DNA from: Tamarix chinensis
Taxonomy: Eukaryota; Streptophyta; Magnoliopsida; Caryophyllales; Tamaricaceae
Assembly: GCA_030549775.1 (NCBI GenBank)
Contig: CM060175.1
Coordinates: 5,704,564-5,768,563 of the forward strand
DNA length: 64,000 nucleotides
Direction of reading: 5' to 3'
Shown here: in pieces, positions 45,325-57,299 of the stretch
How positions within the stretch are numbered: the stretch's first letter is position 1
Layout of the letters: each line of letters opens with the position of its first letter
Position numbers and translations under genes: made by a program
The notes under the pieces: model-generated
The model's input: the letters and a program-made list of their open reading frames with translations, nothing else
Told to the model about the DNA's origin: nothing
The model's database searches: none

Positions 45325-47996
45325 GAAAAATAGATCACCTTGGTCTTGACTCACATATTTTTCCACTTAAAAACAATAATATCTTTTTCATAGGCTATAA
45401 CGATACATTTTTATTTCACGATGAGTAGGGGCCTACTATTCTTAATCAAGTAGAATGGAGTTTGCTCACGAGCTACTATTCTCCCTGGTGGAACGGGAAT
45501 ATATATATATATATATATATAGAAAAATAGATCACCTTGGCCCTTCTCATGTGCTCTTTCACTTTAAGTAATTAGTATCTTATTTAACATTGGTTCTAAG
45601 GCATATAACACATAAAAATAGATATACATGTAGCATGGGTCCAAGTCCTTAAGTCCTCTCAAACTTTAATTACACACCCTTTAGTATTCATTCTCCCATA
45701 TTTATTATTCTACACAACTTATATTATCATCTCCAGATCCCATCATTATTATCATACTCAGAATGCATAATCAAATTCCCATATACATACATTAATAATT
45801 TTATCTCGATACATTACTCACAGAAATATCCAAAACCTAAATTCCACAAATTTATTATAATACCTCCTATGAAATTTACATAATTACCAATTTTGATAGA
45901 TAACCTCATAAGGTCAAACATTAACAATGTATTCAGAAATCCATATAACCTTTAAATCTTATACATGAAAAAATGATATTATCATTATAAGATAGTTTGC
46001 CTTAAATTATCCATTAAATTATTAAAGGACTCCAAACGACAACAGTACTGCCAAGAATTTCTAATGCTATTATTATTATATTTTAATCCATCTAACACAT
46101 AAAATACCAAAATTTCCTTATTATCCCATAATGACCAAATTGCCCTTAAGCACAAATAATAATCTTTACTCTATAAAATCTTGTACCTTCCACATATATT
46201 ATTTTCCAAGTCCACCATTTATCATTATACCTCATGAAAATTCTTAAGTCCATTTATCAAAACTCATTTAACACATAATTCATACCATAAGACATATTTC
46301 CATAATATGACATTATCACAACAAAATCATGACATAATGGTACCTCTCACCCATTCTTAACCCCTTTCAACAACATAATATCCATAAGACTATATTTTAT
46401 ACCATAAGATATACTTCCACAAACATGACATTAGCACAAAAAAATCATAACATAATGCTACCTCTCACCTATTCTTGCTCCTTTTCAACATAATATTCAT
46501 ATCATTATAAATTATCATGATCAACACATGTTACATCATATATCAACAATATCATAAAAAATACATATAACCATACAAGCAAATAACACAAAAAATCTTA
46601 AACATCAAATAGTATCCTTACCAACTAGGACACTGGGCTCTAAGCACGCAAATTCTAGATTGCCTCCTTTGAAGCTACTAGATTACCACCTATGAAAAAT
46701 AATACAATTCATGGTTAAGAATTATTAGGGTAAAGAGGGTAAAAATAGAAATAATTATAGTCAAATAAAAGCTTGAGATGTGTGGATGTATAGAGAAATG
46801 TGTGATAGAGCTATGGTAAAATTTTAGTAGTATTTGGACAAGGTTTGGGGGTGAAAATAGGGTTGCATGGCCGAAAATGGGAAGTTGTATGATTGTGCAG
46901 CAGGCAGTGTAGCCCTGGTTGAGAGAAAAGATCACGCATGGCTAAGCGGTGCAAAATTTGAAATGATGTGTTGTAGCGGTGCACACCAGGCCAAGAGAAA
47001 AGATCACTCATGGCCAAGCGGTGCAAAGGTTGCACGGTTATGCAATAGGAGATTTTAATTGCTCCACAATTGTGCAGCAAGCAATGCAAATGTTGTGCAC
47101 TCTCCAAAATTATGATAAACGAGGGAAAGAAGAATGGAAAAGAGCTGGTGGTTGGCGGTAATGGTAGAAAATGGTGTTGGGGAAGGTTAGGGTAACCTTA
47201 GTGGTCGGTCCACCGGTTAATGGGCAGCGAGTTTAACATAGAAAGGATAGAGTGGAGGCTAAACAAAGAGGGAGAAGGAGAGTGTATATATATATATGGT
47301 CATGTGTGCATGTGTAGTGTGAATCAGGGAAGGAAGAAAGGAAGAAAGGTAGGGGAGGCATGCAAGGATGATGATGTTGATGGTGCAGCTGCAAGGTGGT
47401 GATGATGATGATGGTTGTAGAGGATGGTGAGGAGTAGGGTAGTAGTTGTAGGGTGATGGTGGTGATAATTATATGTATGTTTTGCCTGAGAAGTAAAATG
47501 GTAGGGGGAGTGTGCAGGGTGTGCACATGGGATGTGCAATCACGAAAGGGTAAGGGAGTAGATGGAGAAGAAGAAAAAGAAAAAAGGAAGTAAGGTGATG
47601 GGTGATTTTAAAAGAAAGAAAAAAGGTGATGGTGCAAGTGGTAGAAGCAAGTTGCAACATTTTTCAAATATTGTGGCTTGGACTAATGGGAGAAGGGAGA
47701 AGAAAGAAAAGAAAAGGAAAAGGAGAAGGAAAAGGGAAAAGAGAAGGGTTGGAGGATTGGTTTAGGGGTGATTTTGGATTAGCCTTAAGTAATTAGGATT
47801 AGTGATAATTTTAGTGAATTTTGATTTTGGTTTACGAATTATGATTTATCTGAGTCAAGGTTTCGAATTTGTTTAAAGTTTTGGGATTAAGGAGTTAGGT
47901 TAAGGCTAACATAAGATTTATTAATATTAGAATCAATTTAGGGCATTAATTTTTAGGATGCGGGATTAGGTTAAGCAAATTTTTGGGAATATTACA
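44448..47996 (-). mobile_element. Solo LTR, family A copy A3, inverted, nested in B2
   Basis: On the minus strand it starts at 47996 with TGTAATATTCCCAAAAATTT and ends at 44448 with AAAAATTAGGGTGTTACA. Flanks are GATTT (44443-44447) and GTTTT (47997-48001), 4 of 5 identical. Its first 300 bp align closely with A2. It contains CCACTATTCTTAAACTGGTGG-type units (45130-45500, reverse orientation), TA microsatellites at 45299-45324 and 45499-45521, and a pyrimidine-rich (minus-strand) tract around 47230-47760 that yields spurious open frames. Confidence 0.85.
45299..45324. repeat. (TA)n microsatellite
   Basis: A dinucleotide run in LTR A3. A second short run lies about 200 bp further on, in a repeated CGGGAATATATA...GAAAAATAGATC context, so the microsatellite and its flank were duplicated together. 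Confidence 0.85.
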
Positions 47997-48424
47997 GTTT
48001 TCTTATTGGATATTTTATGAAGTTTTGGTATAATAACTAAGTTGAGATTTTGGTTTTTAAGGTTTTGAGAGTTTAAGTTTCCACATATTTGAAAATTATA
48101 TTTTTGAGGAGATTTAGTTTGCATCAAGTAAGTAATTCTTGCACCTAAAATATTAGCATGTGTTCCTCCATGAAAAGTGATGCCTTTTATTGGATAATAC
48201 ATGTTGGTATGAAGATATGAAGGTGTATGCATGATTTATATGTTTAAATGATATAAGTTGAGAAAAGGACATGAAAATGGAGGAAATAGGTTATGATAAT
48301 ATTATGATAAAAAAATGCATGATAATTTAGCTAAAAATATGTTGGTTGATGTTAATACATATTATATGGTGAATAAAAATGGTTTTTATGCAAGAATCTA
48401 CTTGGAATTTGTGAATTGATACTA

Positions 48425-48735
48425 TGATAGGGTAAACTGATCGACTATTTAGGTCAACTTAATTGATTGTTTCCTAGAATAGTCAACTAGTTGACCCAAC
48501 CCATCAATTGGTTTGCCTGTAGAGACTTTGGTCTTGCTCTCTATTTAAACCCATCAACTAGTGTGGAAAAACCGATCGACTAGCCATGAACAGATGACTA
48601 ATTCACCCAAACCAATCGACCAATTTGATGGAAGAAGGGTCCAGTTGAGTTGAATGGATTGATTGGTCAGCCCAAAAAGATAGACTGGTTGGTGCAACCG
48701 ATTGGCTGATTGGGTCAGACCAATCGACTGGTTCG
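48425..48735. repeat. Palindromic CCAATCGACTGGTT array in B2 (3' part)
   Basis: At least eight near-palindromic units, such as CCATCAATTGGTTTG, ACCGATCGACTAGCC, ACCAATCGACCAATTTG and ACCAATCGACTGGTTCG, at about 20-45 bp spacing. Confidence 0.75.
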
Positions 48736-50454
48736 GTTGGTTTACATGATTTGTTACTTTGTGGTTTGGTTATGTTTGGGGATTAAATTTGGGACTATAT
48801 CATGATTATTAATGGGATGAAATATAGATTTTAACATGGATTACTAGCCTAATTAAGGGATTAAAATGGATTATAACATATGGCATACATTATGAGTAAT
48901 GTAAAGGCTAAATGTGTAACTCACTTGTAATTAATGATAAAATGGGAATAATAGCAAGGAAATCAGTAAGGGCTTAGATTAAACCCTATGATAGACATGA
49001 AAATCATTAGTCAAGGATAAATGATACACCCACATGGTTGGAGAAAATGGATATAAAAAGGATCAATATGGCTTAGTATGGAGATTTACCTTGTTTGCTT
49101 GTATGAGCCTTATATGATCACCCATTATTATAAATAAAATACTAATCACTTAAAGTGAAAGAAGGTTCAGTTGAGTATAGGTCTGGGTTACCCGATCCTG
49201 GATTAGCTATTATGGGTTAATATAACTTTGGACATTTTTGGTGCCTTCTAGCTTTACCTTCAGGTGAGATCCTGAGAGGTCCTGCTACTTTACCTACTCT
49301 AGATACTGATGATGTATTAGGGGGTATCAATACTAAAGGGTCTAGTTACCTAGATGGTTGGCTTCTGCCTAGACTTATGTCCATTGTGATAATTGGCTTC
49401 GACCTGGACTTTATGTCCTTTTTAGATAGGCTTTTATGGTATATGAGACCATGGGGCGGTGCACAATCCATCGCTCAATGATAATAAAATATGGCTATTA
49501 AGTAAGTAATTGATCATATATAAATGATGATTAAGAGAATGGATAATATTTGGTAAGAATGGAAATAACGGTATGGTTGGTCGAAAATGAGTAGAGTTGG
49601 TTATTACATTTGGTTAATGGTTGACTTAGACCACTTGGTTATGAAATAGAATGTTGATGGGTTGACTCACTTACCTCTTACATAAATGAACTAATGATAT
49701 AACTTGGGGATTTGGTTAATTGGGATCTGTTGTAGAGATTGTTTGTTCCTCCTTGCCATTAAGTGTGTACATGCTTAGGTGGAAAGGTGGTGAGTCTATG
49801 CATGTGGTATTCTAGTTGTTGGAATTATGCATGACAGTATGACTTCATGTACTTTTATCCTTATGCATATAAATGGCCTTATCATAAAGCTTGTTGTAAT
49901 CTATATGTTGTATGATAAACTGGTATATATGTGTGCATTGAGGGAATAACTTGTCTTACTCAATACATAGCATACTAATATACTTGTTTGCTCAATCACT
50001 TGCTCTTCCCATGAGCAGAGGACCTTGTGTAGGTTTTTAGGGATAGCCAGTAAAGGGCCTACCTCTGTTAAGCTAGGGTTGTGAGCAGGTATATTCGGAA
50101 GGTCTTGATGGGGTCCATGGAGGGACCAAGTTATCTATTGTAGGCCTCATATCCTAACCCATGTTTGAAAATTTTGCACTTTAATGTGTACTTGTAACTA
50201 TTTGAACGTAACTTGTTAGGGTCGTTGTTGTAAATATTTTAGAATTTGGTTTCAAAAAAATTATTATTGCACACTTGGTTGTCTTAGTATTTTTGCTGGT
50301 TTAGCCTTGTATCTGATATAGAGTAAGTGGTAGATGTCTAATTTGTGACAGGTACAGCGGTAACACCTCATTTTTTAAAGTGTTTTTTTTTTGCTTCTAT
50401 AATATGTATTTAACGAAATTTTTTGGTAGTAAAAAATGGTGGTGTTAAAAAAAC

Positions 50455-50663
50455 ATTATACATTAGTATAAATAAAGTTGAAAATTATAAAAAATAATAA
50501 TGAAAGAGATAAAGGAAGGGATGCTCTTAGAAAAAAGATACAAATGATGATATATAATTTTTATCGAGCCACCTTGAGAATATATTTTCTATGTTCTTAA
50601 ACTTAAAATTTGAATAAAAGCTGAGATAATGACCCCTAAATAAATAATTATATATTTTAAGAG

Positions 50664-50705
<42 letters not shown>

Positions 50706-50792
50706 AAAATTAATGAAGTGAAAAAGAATATTAATTAAATGTTCACCTATAATTCATATACATGTATATATCATGAAGTAATAATATAAGAG
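50455..50792. other. AT-rich spacer with (TA)n
   Basis: About 340 bp between B2 and the next LTR-like block. It contains a TA microsatellite at 50667-50702 and nothing else recognised. Confidence 0.7.
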
Positions 50793-52654
50793 TATAACAT
50801 CCTTAAACTATCCCCCAATTAGGAGGTGTAAATAACGCTAGCTATATGAGGAAGATCCCACATAGCTAGCATGTCCGACTACAAAGTAAATATCTATCAT
50901 GATACAATTACCTCAACTAACAATCGCATAATACATTCAATATTCAAACCGACTATGTCACTGACTAGCTTAAAGACTATTTCAATTCTTTAACCTTATC
51001 CAACACACATAAATTAGCCCTCCAGAATCACTTTAAATTTCTAAAGGCTTTATCCACTATCGTACTAGAAACCAACAACTCGAATGCAATGCTGATCCTC
51101 ATCTGAAACTAAAATGGCAAATGATTGAGCAAATTAACAAGTAATCAGCCCATTGATCCAAATAAAGGCCAAGTTATTAAACGATAACACGCACAAAATG
51201 ATTTAGTAAAAAAAATCTTCTCAGAAAATCATAAAAATACTTCGAGCAAAATAAATGATCACACTTAAAAAAGAATAATGATAAATAAATAAATAAATTT
51301 GAGATCACTCTATCAATATCAAACATAAATGACTAATAATGAGCAATATGGAACTCAGATAAAATACTTAATCAATCAAGCAATTACTCAATAAAAAAAG
51401 CTAGAAAGGTTAGTATGGCCCAAGAATCAATTCAATATGAACAAGAACATTCAATGTCAATCAAATAAAGTTTTTAGAGTGATTATGACAGCTGCTTATG
51501 TCTATTATAATGTCACACCAAATGTCTCTTGCGGTTAGGCCCATAAATGAAAAACTAATTGATGGATTCTCCAAAAGGGGTGGTGCAGGTGGCTGGTGCA
51601 GTGGTGGAAGCAGCGGAATGCAGTGACGGTGAAAAAATAGGGAGGGAGATGGAAGGAGAAGAAAGGGAGAGAAAGAAGACCGGGGAAGGGGATAGGAGGC
51701 TCGAAAATGGCAGGATGAAGCAAGGAGGGAAGAAGAAAAAGAAGAGGAAGAGAAAAGGAGGGGATATGGGCTTGGTAGGGTGGTGGAAAGGTGGTAGGAG
51801 TATGGGAGTGGTAGGGAGAAGGAAGAGAGAGGCAGGGCATGGGTGAGGAGAGAGAGAGAGAGGTGGTGGGGCGGAGATGGGACAGGAAAAATGGTAAGAC
51901 AGAGAGAGAGAGATAGGGAGAGCAGTAGGGAGGAGGAGGGTTGTAGGTAGGGCGGCTGGAGATGGCAGGGTTGGTCAGGCGAGCATCGAGGAAAAGAAGA
52001 AGAAGAAAGAAAGAAAGAAAGAAGGGGGGCTGTGTGCAGGCCAGGCAAAGGGGAGAAGGACGCAAGCTGGCCTGGTCAGGGAGAAGGAAGGAAAGAAAAG
52101 GAGGGGGAGTGGGGGGAGGTAAGGAAGAAAGGAGGGAAATGGGCCAATAGCCTAGGGGCAAAGAAGGTAGGGCAGGTATAGGAAGGAGGGGAGAAAAGGA
52201 GAGATGGGCCAGTGGCCCAACACGCAGGGGAAGGAAGGTAGGCCAAGGCCTGGCGGCCCGATGGAAGAAAAAGGAAAAAGAAAGAAAGGAGAAAAAGGAG
52301 AAAGAAAAAGAAAAAAAGGAAAGGAAAAATGGAAAAAATAAAATAATTTAATTTATAAATTAATAATATGTAATATTTATGGGTAATAAATTTATTTAAT
52401 AATTTAATTTAATATAATTTAATATATGGGAGTAAAAAGGATAATTTTAGTAAAATAATGGTTTGGAAAATTATTTAAATAAAAAGAGTATGATAAAATA
52501 ATAAAATATTTATTTTAATTTATTAAATATTTATATCTAATTTTTTATCCTCCAAAATCTATAAAATAATTAAATTAAATAGATTTAAAAGCTAATTATT
52601 CCAAATAAAAGTTATTTATTAAATTATAGGCTTTGAAAATTTCGGGGGATTATA
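50793..52654 (-). repeat. LTR-like block D, minus strand
   Basis: Read on the minus strand it begins TATAATCCCCCGAAATTTTC and ends GGGGGATAGTTTAAGGATGTTATA, decayed forms of the long-LTR ends. A pyrimidine-rich (minus-strand) tract at 51540-52330 gives Ser/Pro/Leu-rich frames of about 200 residues in two phases, which I read as composition artefacts. No clean target duplication was found. It abuts the truncated integrase at 52660. Confidence 0.5.
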
Positions 52655-52674
52655 ATAGAAGGCTTATAAGGTTA

Positions 52675-53330
52675 GTCTAGCCTTTAGATGTTCCAAGAAG
52701 GAAGTGGGAATCAATTATGATAGATTTTGTGAGTGGGTTACCAAGGACTCATAGTAGGTATAACACGATTTGGGTGATTGTCAATAGGTTGACTAATTCA
52801 GTAATGTTTGTGCCAATGAAGTCGACTTGGAGTATAAATCAATCAACTGATGCTTATATGAGGTTTGTGGCTAGTAAGCATAGTAAGCCTACCAACATAG
52901 TCTCCAACTGGGATTCAAGATTCCTTTGACATTCTAGGAAAGTTATAGGAGGCCGTGGGAATGAGATTAAGGATTAGTTCCACCTTCCACCAAGCTACAG
53001 ACAAGCATATTGAGAGGACAATTCATACACTTGAAGATATGTAGCAGGCTTGTGTTATGAATGTTTGAGGTAGTTAGGAGGATCATCTAAATTTAGTTGA
53101 GCTCTTGTATAACAACAGTTATCATGCTAGTATAGGGATGGAACCCTTTGAGGCACTATATGGATGCAAGTGCCAGACACCCTTATGTTGGAGCAACATT
53201 AGTGAAACAATTGTACTTGAACTAGATATGATTAAGGAGATAAATTAGTAGGTTTGATTGATCCAGGATCTAATGAGAGAAGCTCAAAGTTGCCAAAAAA
53301 AGTTGTGCAGATCAAAAGCATCTTGTTGAC
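52675..53330 (+). pseudogene. Chromovirus integrase relic
   Basis: In one frame, VPRRKWESIMIDFVSGLPRT is followed by IWVIVNRLTNSVMFVPMKST and NIVSNWDSRFL, matching the integrase core. The first catalytic Asp is kept; the second motif is degenerate (usual S-D-R-D). Further on, HLPPSYRQAY and IGMEPFEALYGCKCQTPLCW give the C-terminal part of the core. Several stops and a frameshift interrupt it. The domain starts abruptly at 52660 next to block D. Confidence 0.8.
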
Positions 53331-53580
53331 GAATTTGAGCCAAGGAATAAAGTTCTGATGAAGGTTTCACTAGCTAAAGGGGTGGAGAGATTTAGTTAAA
53401 AGGGTAAGTATGAGAATCTTAATAGGGTTTGAGAGGTTGCATACTACCAAGTAATTCCACCAGAGCTGGCTTGAGTTCATAATGTTTTCCATGTCTCTCA
53501 ACTGAGGATGAATGTCTTAGATATGTCCTACATGATTAGGTCCGATGAGATTGAGCTCAACCATTCTTATTCCTATGATG

Positions 53581-53745
53581 AGGTACACTGACGGATTCTC
53601 GACAAAAAGGTGCATAAGACCATAACAAACTCAGCTCCACTCATGAAGATTCTTTTGAGTTGTCATGGAGTAGAGGATACTACTTGGGATACTGAGAATG
53701 ACATACTTGAGTCGCATCCTAATATTTTGAGCACAGGTGGGCTAG
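53581..53745 (+). pseudogene. Chromodomain-like C-terminus of the integrase
   Basis: The translation gives RILDKKVHKTITNSAPLMKI, LLSCHGVEDTTWDTEND and ILESHPNIL. These match the plan of a chromovirus chromodomain (ILD-x-K/R ... VKVLW ... EATWE ... HP). One stop lies near its start. In the family this module targets insertion to chromatin. Confidence 0.75.
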
Positions 53746-54368
53746 ATTTTAGGTTTTCTCTCTTTTAAGGGGGTAGTCCCTAATAATATAGTGTTAGCTC
53801 CAGTAGAGCTAGCTATCGAGATAACCTTTCCTTACATCATTTTTCTCTTCTTTTCTAACCTCAACTTCTTGACTTCAAAGACGAAGTCTCATCTAATGGG
53901 ATAGTGATGTACTACCTCAAATTTTAGCTAACCTTAATTATGAGTAATTAATATTATAACCTAATTTTAATATTAAAAATTAATGTTTTACTTTATCCTA
54001 ATCTCTTTTCCAAATTATTAGTACTTTAACCTAATCCTAATTTTAAAAAGTTGTTAAATAAATTCTACCAATACCATAACCTAAATTTATTTTGACCTAA
54101 TTCTAATTCTAATTCTAATTCTAAACCTAAATTTATTTTTCTCTTCTTCATTTTTCTTTTCTTTTTCTTTTTCTCCTTCTCCTTTTCTCTTCCCTTAGTT
54201 GATTTCTTTTTCCTTATCTAACTTCCTTTATCTTCTTGTATGTGAATCCTTTACATTTTCTAACCATGCCTTTGCTATGTCATGCCTACTCATATGTTAA
54301 CTTCTATCCATACCACTCCTTGTGTTATCTGCTCATTGTAACCCATACCTGATTGATCTTCACTTGCC

Positions 54369-54822
54369 TAGGGATGGCAATTTTCCCCACGGATTCGGGT
54401 TCGGGGAGAGAATTCGGGGATCGGGTTCGGGTTTGGGGATTCTTAACGGGGATTTTTTCGGGGACGGGTTTGGGGTCCCCTTCCCCGAACCCGCCCCAAA
54501 TTTTTTTATATATATTTTTATATAATTATATATATATATATATAAGTTTTTTTTATAAAATATAAATTAAAATATGATATAAAAAAATAGTTTGAAGATC
54601 GGGGATGGAATCGGGGATCGGGTATAAATTTGGGTTTCGAGGATCGGGTCGGGTTTTAAGAATTGGGAATGAGAAATAAATCGGGGATCTGGTCGGGTAT
54701 GGGAATTTAATCCCCTCGGGGATCGAGTCAGAGAATCCCCGATAAAAAAATATCGGGGATTGGGTTGGGTTCGGGGAGGGGGATGGGGTCCCCGTCCCCT
54801 ACCCACCCCATTGCCATCCCTA
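54369..54822. mobile_element. hAT-type MITE, 454 bp
   Basis: It has 13-bp perfect terminal inverted repeats TAGGGATGGCAAT and a perfect 8-bp duplication CACTTGCC (54361-54368, 54823-54830). Subterminal regions are rich in GGGGATCGGG/CCCCGTCCCC-type motifs in opposite orientations, with a TA-rich centre. It is non-coding; open frames across it come from the repeats. Its TAGGGATGGCAA ends fit the Ac-like branch of hAT. Confidence 0.93.
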
Positions 54823-56684
54823 CACTTGCCTCCTCTCACCTCTTCTCATTCATTTCTGTATATAAACAACACATTCAATACCCCAAACCTCCCTTCTTCT
54901 CCCTCAAATCTTTCTCTCAAAATAGCACCACTAAAAGTAACTTATTCCTCCTTCTCTCCCTCCTACTTTCTGTCGCCAAAATAACACCCCTTCAATTGGC
55001 CCTATCAAATACCACCCCAAGCATCAAAGCCTCACCACAACCATTGGCCAAAATCACCATTTCTTTACCCTTTGTAGTGGAAAAACTCACCACAACACAC
55101 CCACCACCACCAATTATCTTGACTTTAACCCTTAATTTTATCTTTCCCTTTAGATACAACAAAATCCACCATTCCTTGCCCCCATCCTTCAACTAAAACA
55201 ACTGCATCCACACCCCAACCTTTAACCAAAACAATAGCAGCACACTTCCCTAGCTTTAGCCAAATCCACCGCTACCCTCCCCATTTCTCTTTGGCATCAT
55301 CCACCAAAACAACTCCCCAACCAATGGTCCAATCTACCATTGATACTGCCCCTTGATATGGCCTTCCTTTCCATTTCAAAACCCTTAGAAATGGCATAAG
55401 TTATCATTACTACTTCCCTTCTTTTGGTAACCCCAATTATTCCTCTACCTTTTATTTAGTAAAATTCTATTGACCACACATTCAAGCATTATTTTAGATT
55501 CTTCTCCAATCCTTTATCTCTTTATTTCCTTAAAATTTTCCTTATTTATACCTTTAAGTTCTAATGGATTTTTTGTGTTAGGTTTAGGTGATTTGCCAAA
55601 AGTTTCGGAGGAAGTAGGATAAGATTCGTGCATAGAGACCATAGCCTTACTCTATAAGGATATTATTCGTAGTCTAGGGGTTATGTGCTAATTGTTATTT
55701 TTTACTATGTGTGCTATCATGTTATTATTACTATGTTGATAAATGTATGTTGATAATGTGTTGATACGAGAGTATGCTAATATGTGATGAATATGCATAA
55801 TTTCAGAAGTATGTGACATTATTACGATAATAATTTATGTGGGAAAACCCAAAGTGAATCAATGTGCTATAGTGTTGTGATATGGGATTAATAGGGTATG
55901 TTAAGTGATAAAAAAAATAGCTAATCTATATAGTGGTAAATAGAGGATTTGAAAATAATGATACCAAAACATGTAAGGATTTCCTAAAATTAGGGTTTTA
56001 TGTTACCTTAAGGGCATTTTTGTCAACATGGGTCTAATGTGTAAATATTAGTATTATAATGTGTGATATGACTAAAATATACTAATGGGATCATATGAAA
56101 TGATTAGAGTAGTCATGAATGGCTTAAGTTCAATAAAATGAGAAAATAGCTTAATTTTGGTATAGTAACCCTAAAATGGGGAATTTATTATCATATGTGT
56201 AAAACTTTATATTTAGCCCATAAATTTTGAATATGTTTTTAATATTGGTTTTTATGAATTTATATTGAATTTGGTAGTCGTATGAGCCTTAGAAGAAATA
56301 TTATGACATACTTGTGAAGTTGGGGTTGTTTAAGGCTTATAAATAGTAACTATATGATAGAGATATTATCTCATGTGTAAGAAATTAAATTTAGGCCTTG
56401 AATTTTTGGTATGTTAATAATAATAATAATAATAATTTAGTAATAATTTTCAAATTTGGTGGATAAAAGAGTAATAGAAAAGAAGTTATGACTAAGATGG
56501 GAAATTAGGGTATTTAGGAAAATATAAGAATCTTAACCTTTGAGAAAAACATTATTATACATGTGATTGTGCATTATCTACTTTAATCATCTTATTTACC
56601 TATCAAATAAATCTTGAATAATACATTAATAATTTAAAGTGAAATATCACATGAATTGGGTTGAGGTGTTTTTATGAGTCTATT

Positions 56685-57073
56685 CCACCAGACGATAATA
56701 GTGGCTTAAGTCTGAGAGGTGAATCACTCTATTCCACCAAATTAAGAATAGTGGGGACCTAAAATCAACATGAATTACAATATTCTTTGATAGAAGTAAC
56801 TAATTAATAAGACATCAATGATATAAAGTGGACGAGTACGTGAGTCAGGACCAAGGTATAGGGTCAATTCTACTAGATAATAATAGTGGTTTAGGTGTGT
56901 TGTCTCTGAGAGGTGCTTCAAATCATTCCAATGAATTAAGGATAGTGTATCAGCTATTTTTTTTATTTTTGTTTTAATATATATTGGGTTCATTACACTT
57001 GATGATAATAGTGGCTTAGGTGTGTTGTCCCTAAAAGGTGCTTCAGACCGATCTACTAGTTTAAGAATAATGG
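56685..57073 (+). repeat. Hairpin-unit array in LTR A4
   Basis: Units CCACCAGACGATAATAGTGG (56685), CCACCAAATTAAGAATAGTG (56734), and decayed ones at about 56870, 56928, 56994 and 57052. Two loop types alternate (GACGATAATA and AAATTAAGAATA). The first spacing is 49 bp, as in family C; later ones are 58-66 bp. Confidence 0.8.
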
Positions 57074-57279
57074 GATCCCTAAACTTAACATAAATAAAAG
57101 AATTGAATGGGTTATATATAATAATTAGGACCAAATCAGTACTTATTTTGTATTATTTTATGTAACCCACATGTGTTCTTACTTTCCATTGTGAATACAT
57201 GTAATTTTCTATATACCTTACTAAACAGTATTGTTACCTTACTTATTACATAACATATTAGCCATCTTTTTTATGGATG

Positions 57280-57299
57280 CTACTTATTTCCATGAGTAG
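57280..57299 (+). promoter_or_regulatory. 3' hairpin in LTR A4
   Basis: CTACTT/GAGTAG with an 8-base loop. It is the counterpart of CTGCTC/GAGCAG in family C and still pairs through an A-T pair in place of G-C and one G-T wobble. Confidence 0.6.

Larger units (their letters stand above)
35729..50449 (+). mobile_element. Solo LTR, family B copy B2, host of nested LTRs
   Basis: The LTR starts TGTAATATCCCACAC and ends ATGGTGGTGTTAAA, flanked by AAAGC (35724-35728) and AAAAC (50450-50454), 4 of 5 identical. Its own sequence is 35729-36306, 43984-44447 and 47997-50449, about 3.5 kb after removing A2 (36307-43983) and A3 (44448-47996). It aligns with B1 on both sides. It holds a TATAAATA promoter (44193), palindromic ATCGACTGGT arrays, and the ACTCAATACATAGCATACTA and TGCTCTTCCCATGAGCA motifs near its 3' end. 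No retrotransposon genes are present. Confidence 0.8.

Noticed and set aside
51461..52161. Two minus-strand frames of about 200 residues rich in Ser, Pro and Leu
   Set aside because: They overlap in different phases over a CT-rich (minus-strand) tract of LTR-like block D, with no domain recognised.
50793..52654. Target-site duplication for block D
   Set aside because: Flanks AAGAG and ATAGA do not match convincingly under any nearby boundary choice, so a complete solo LTR is not claimed.
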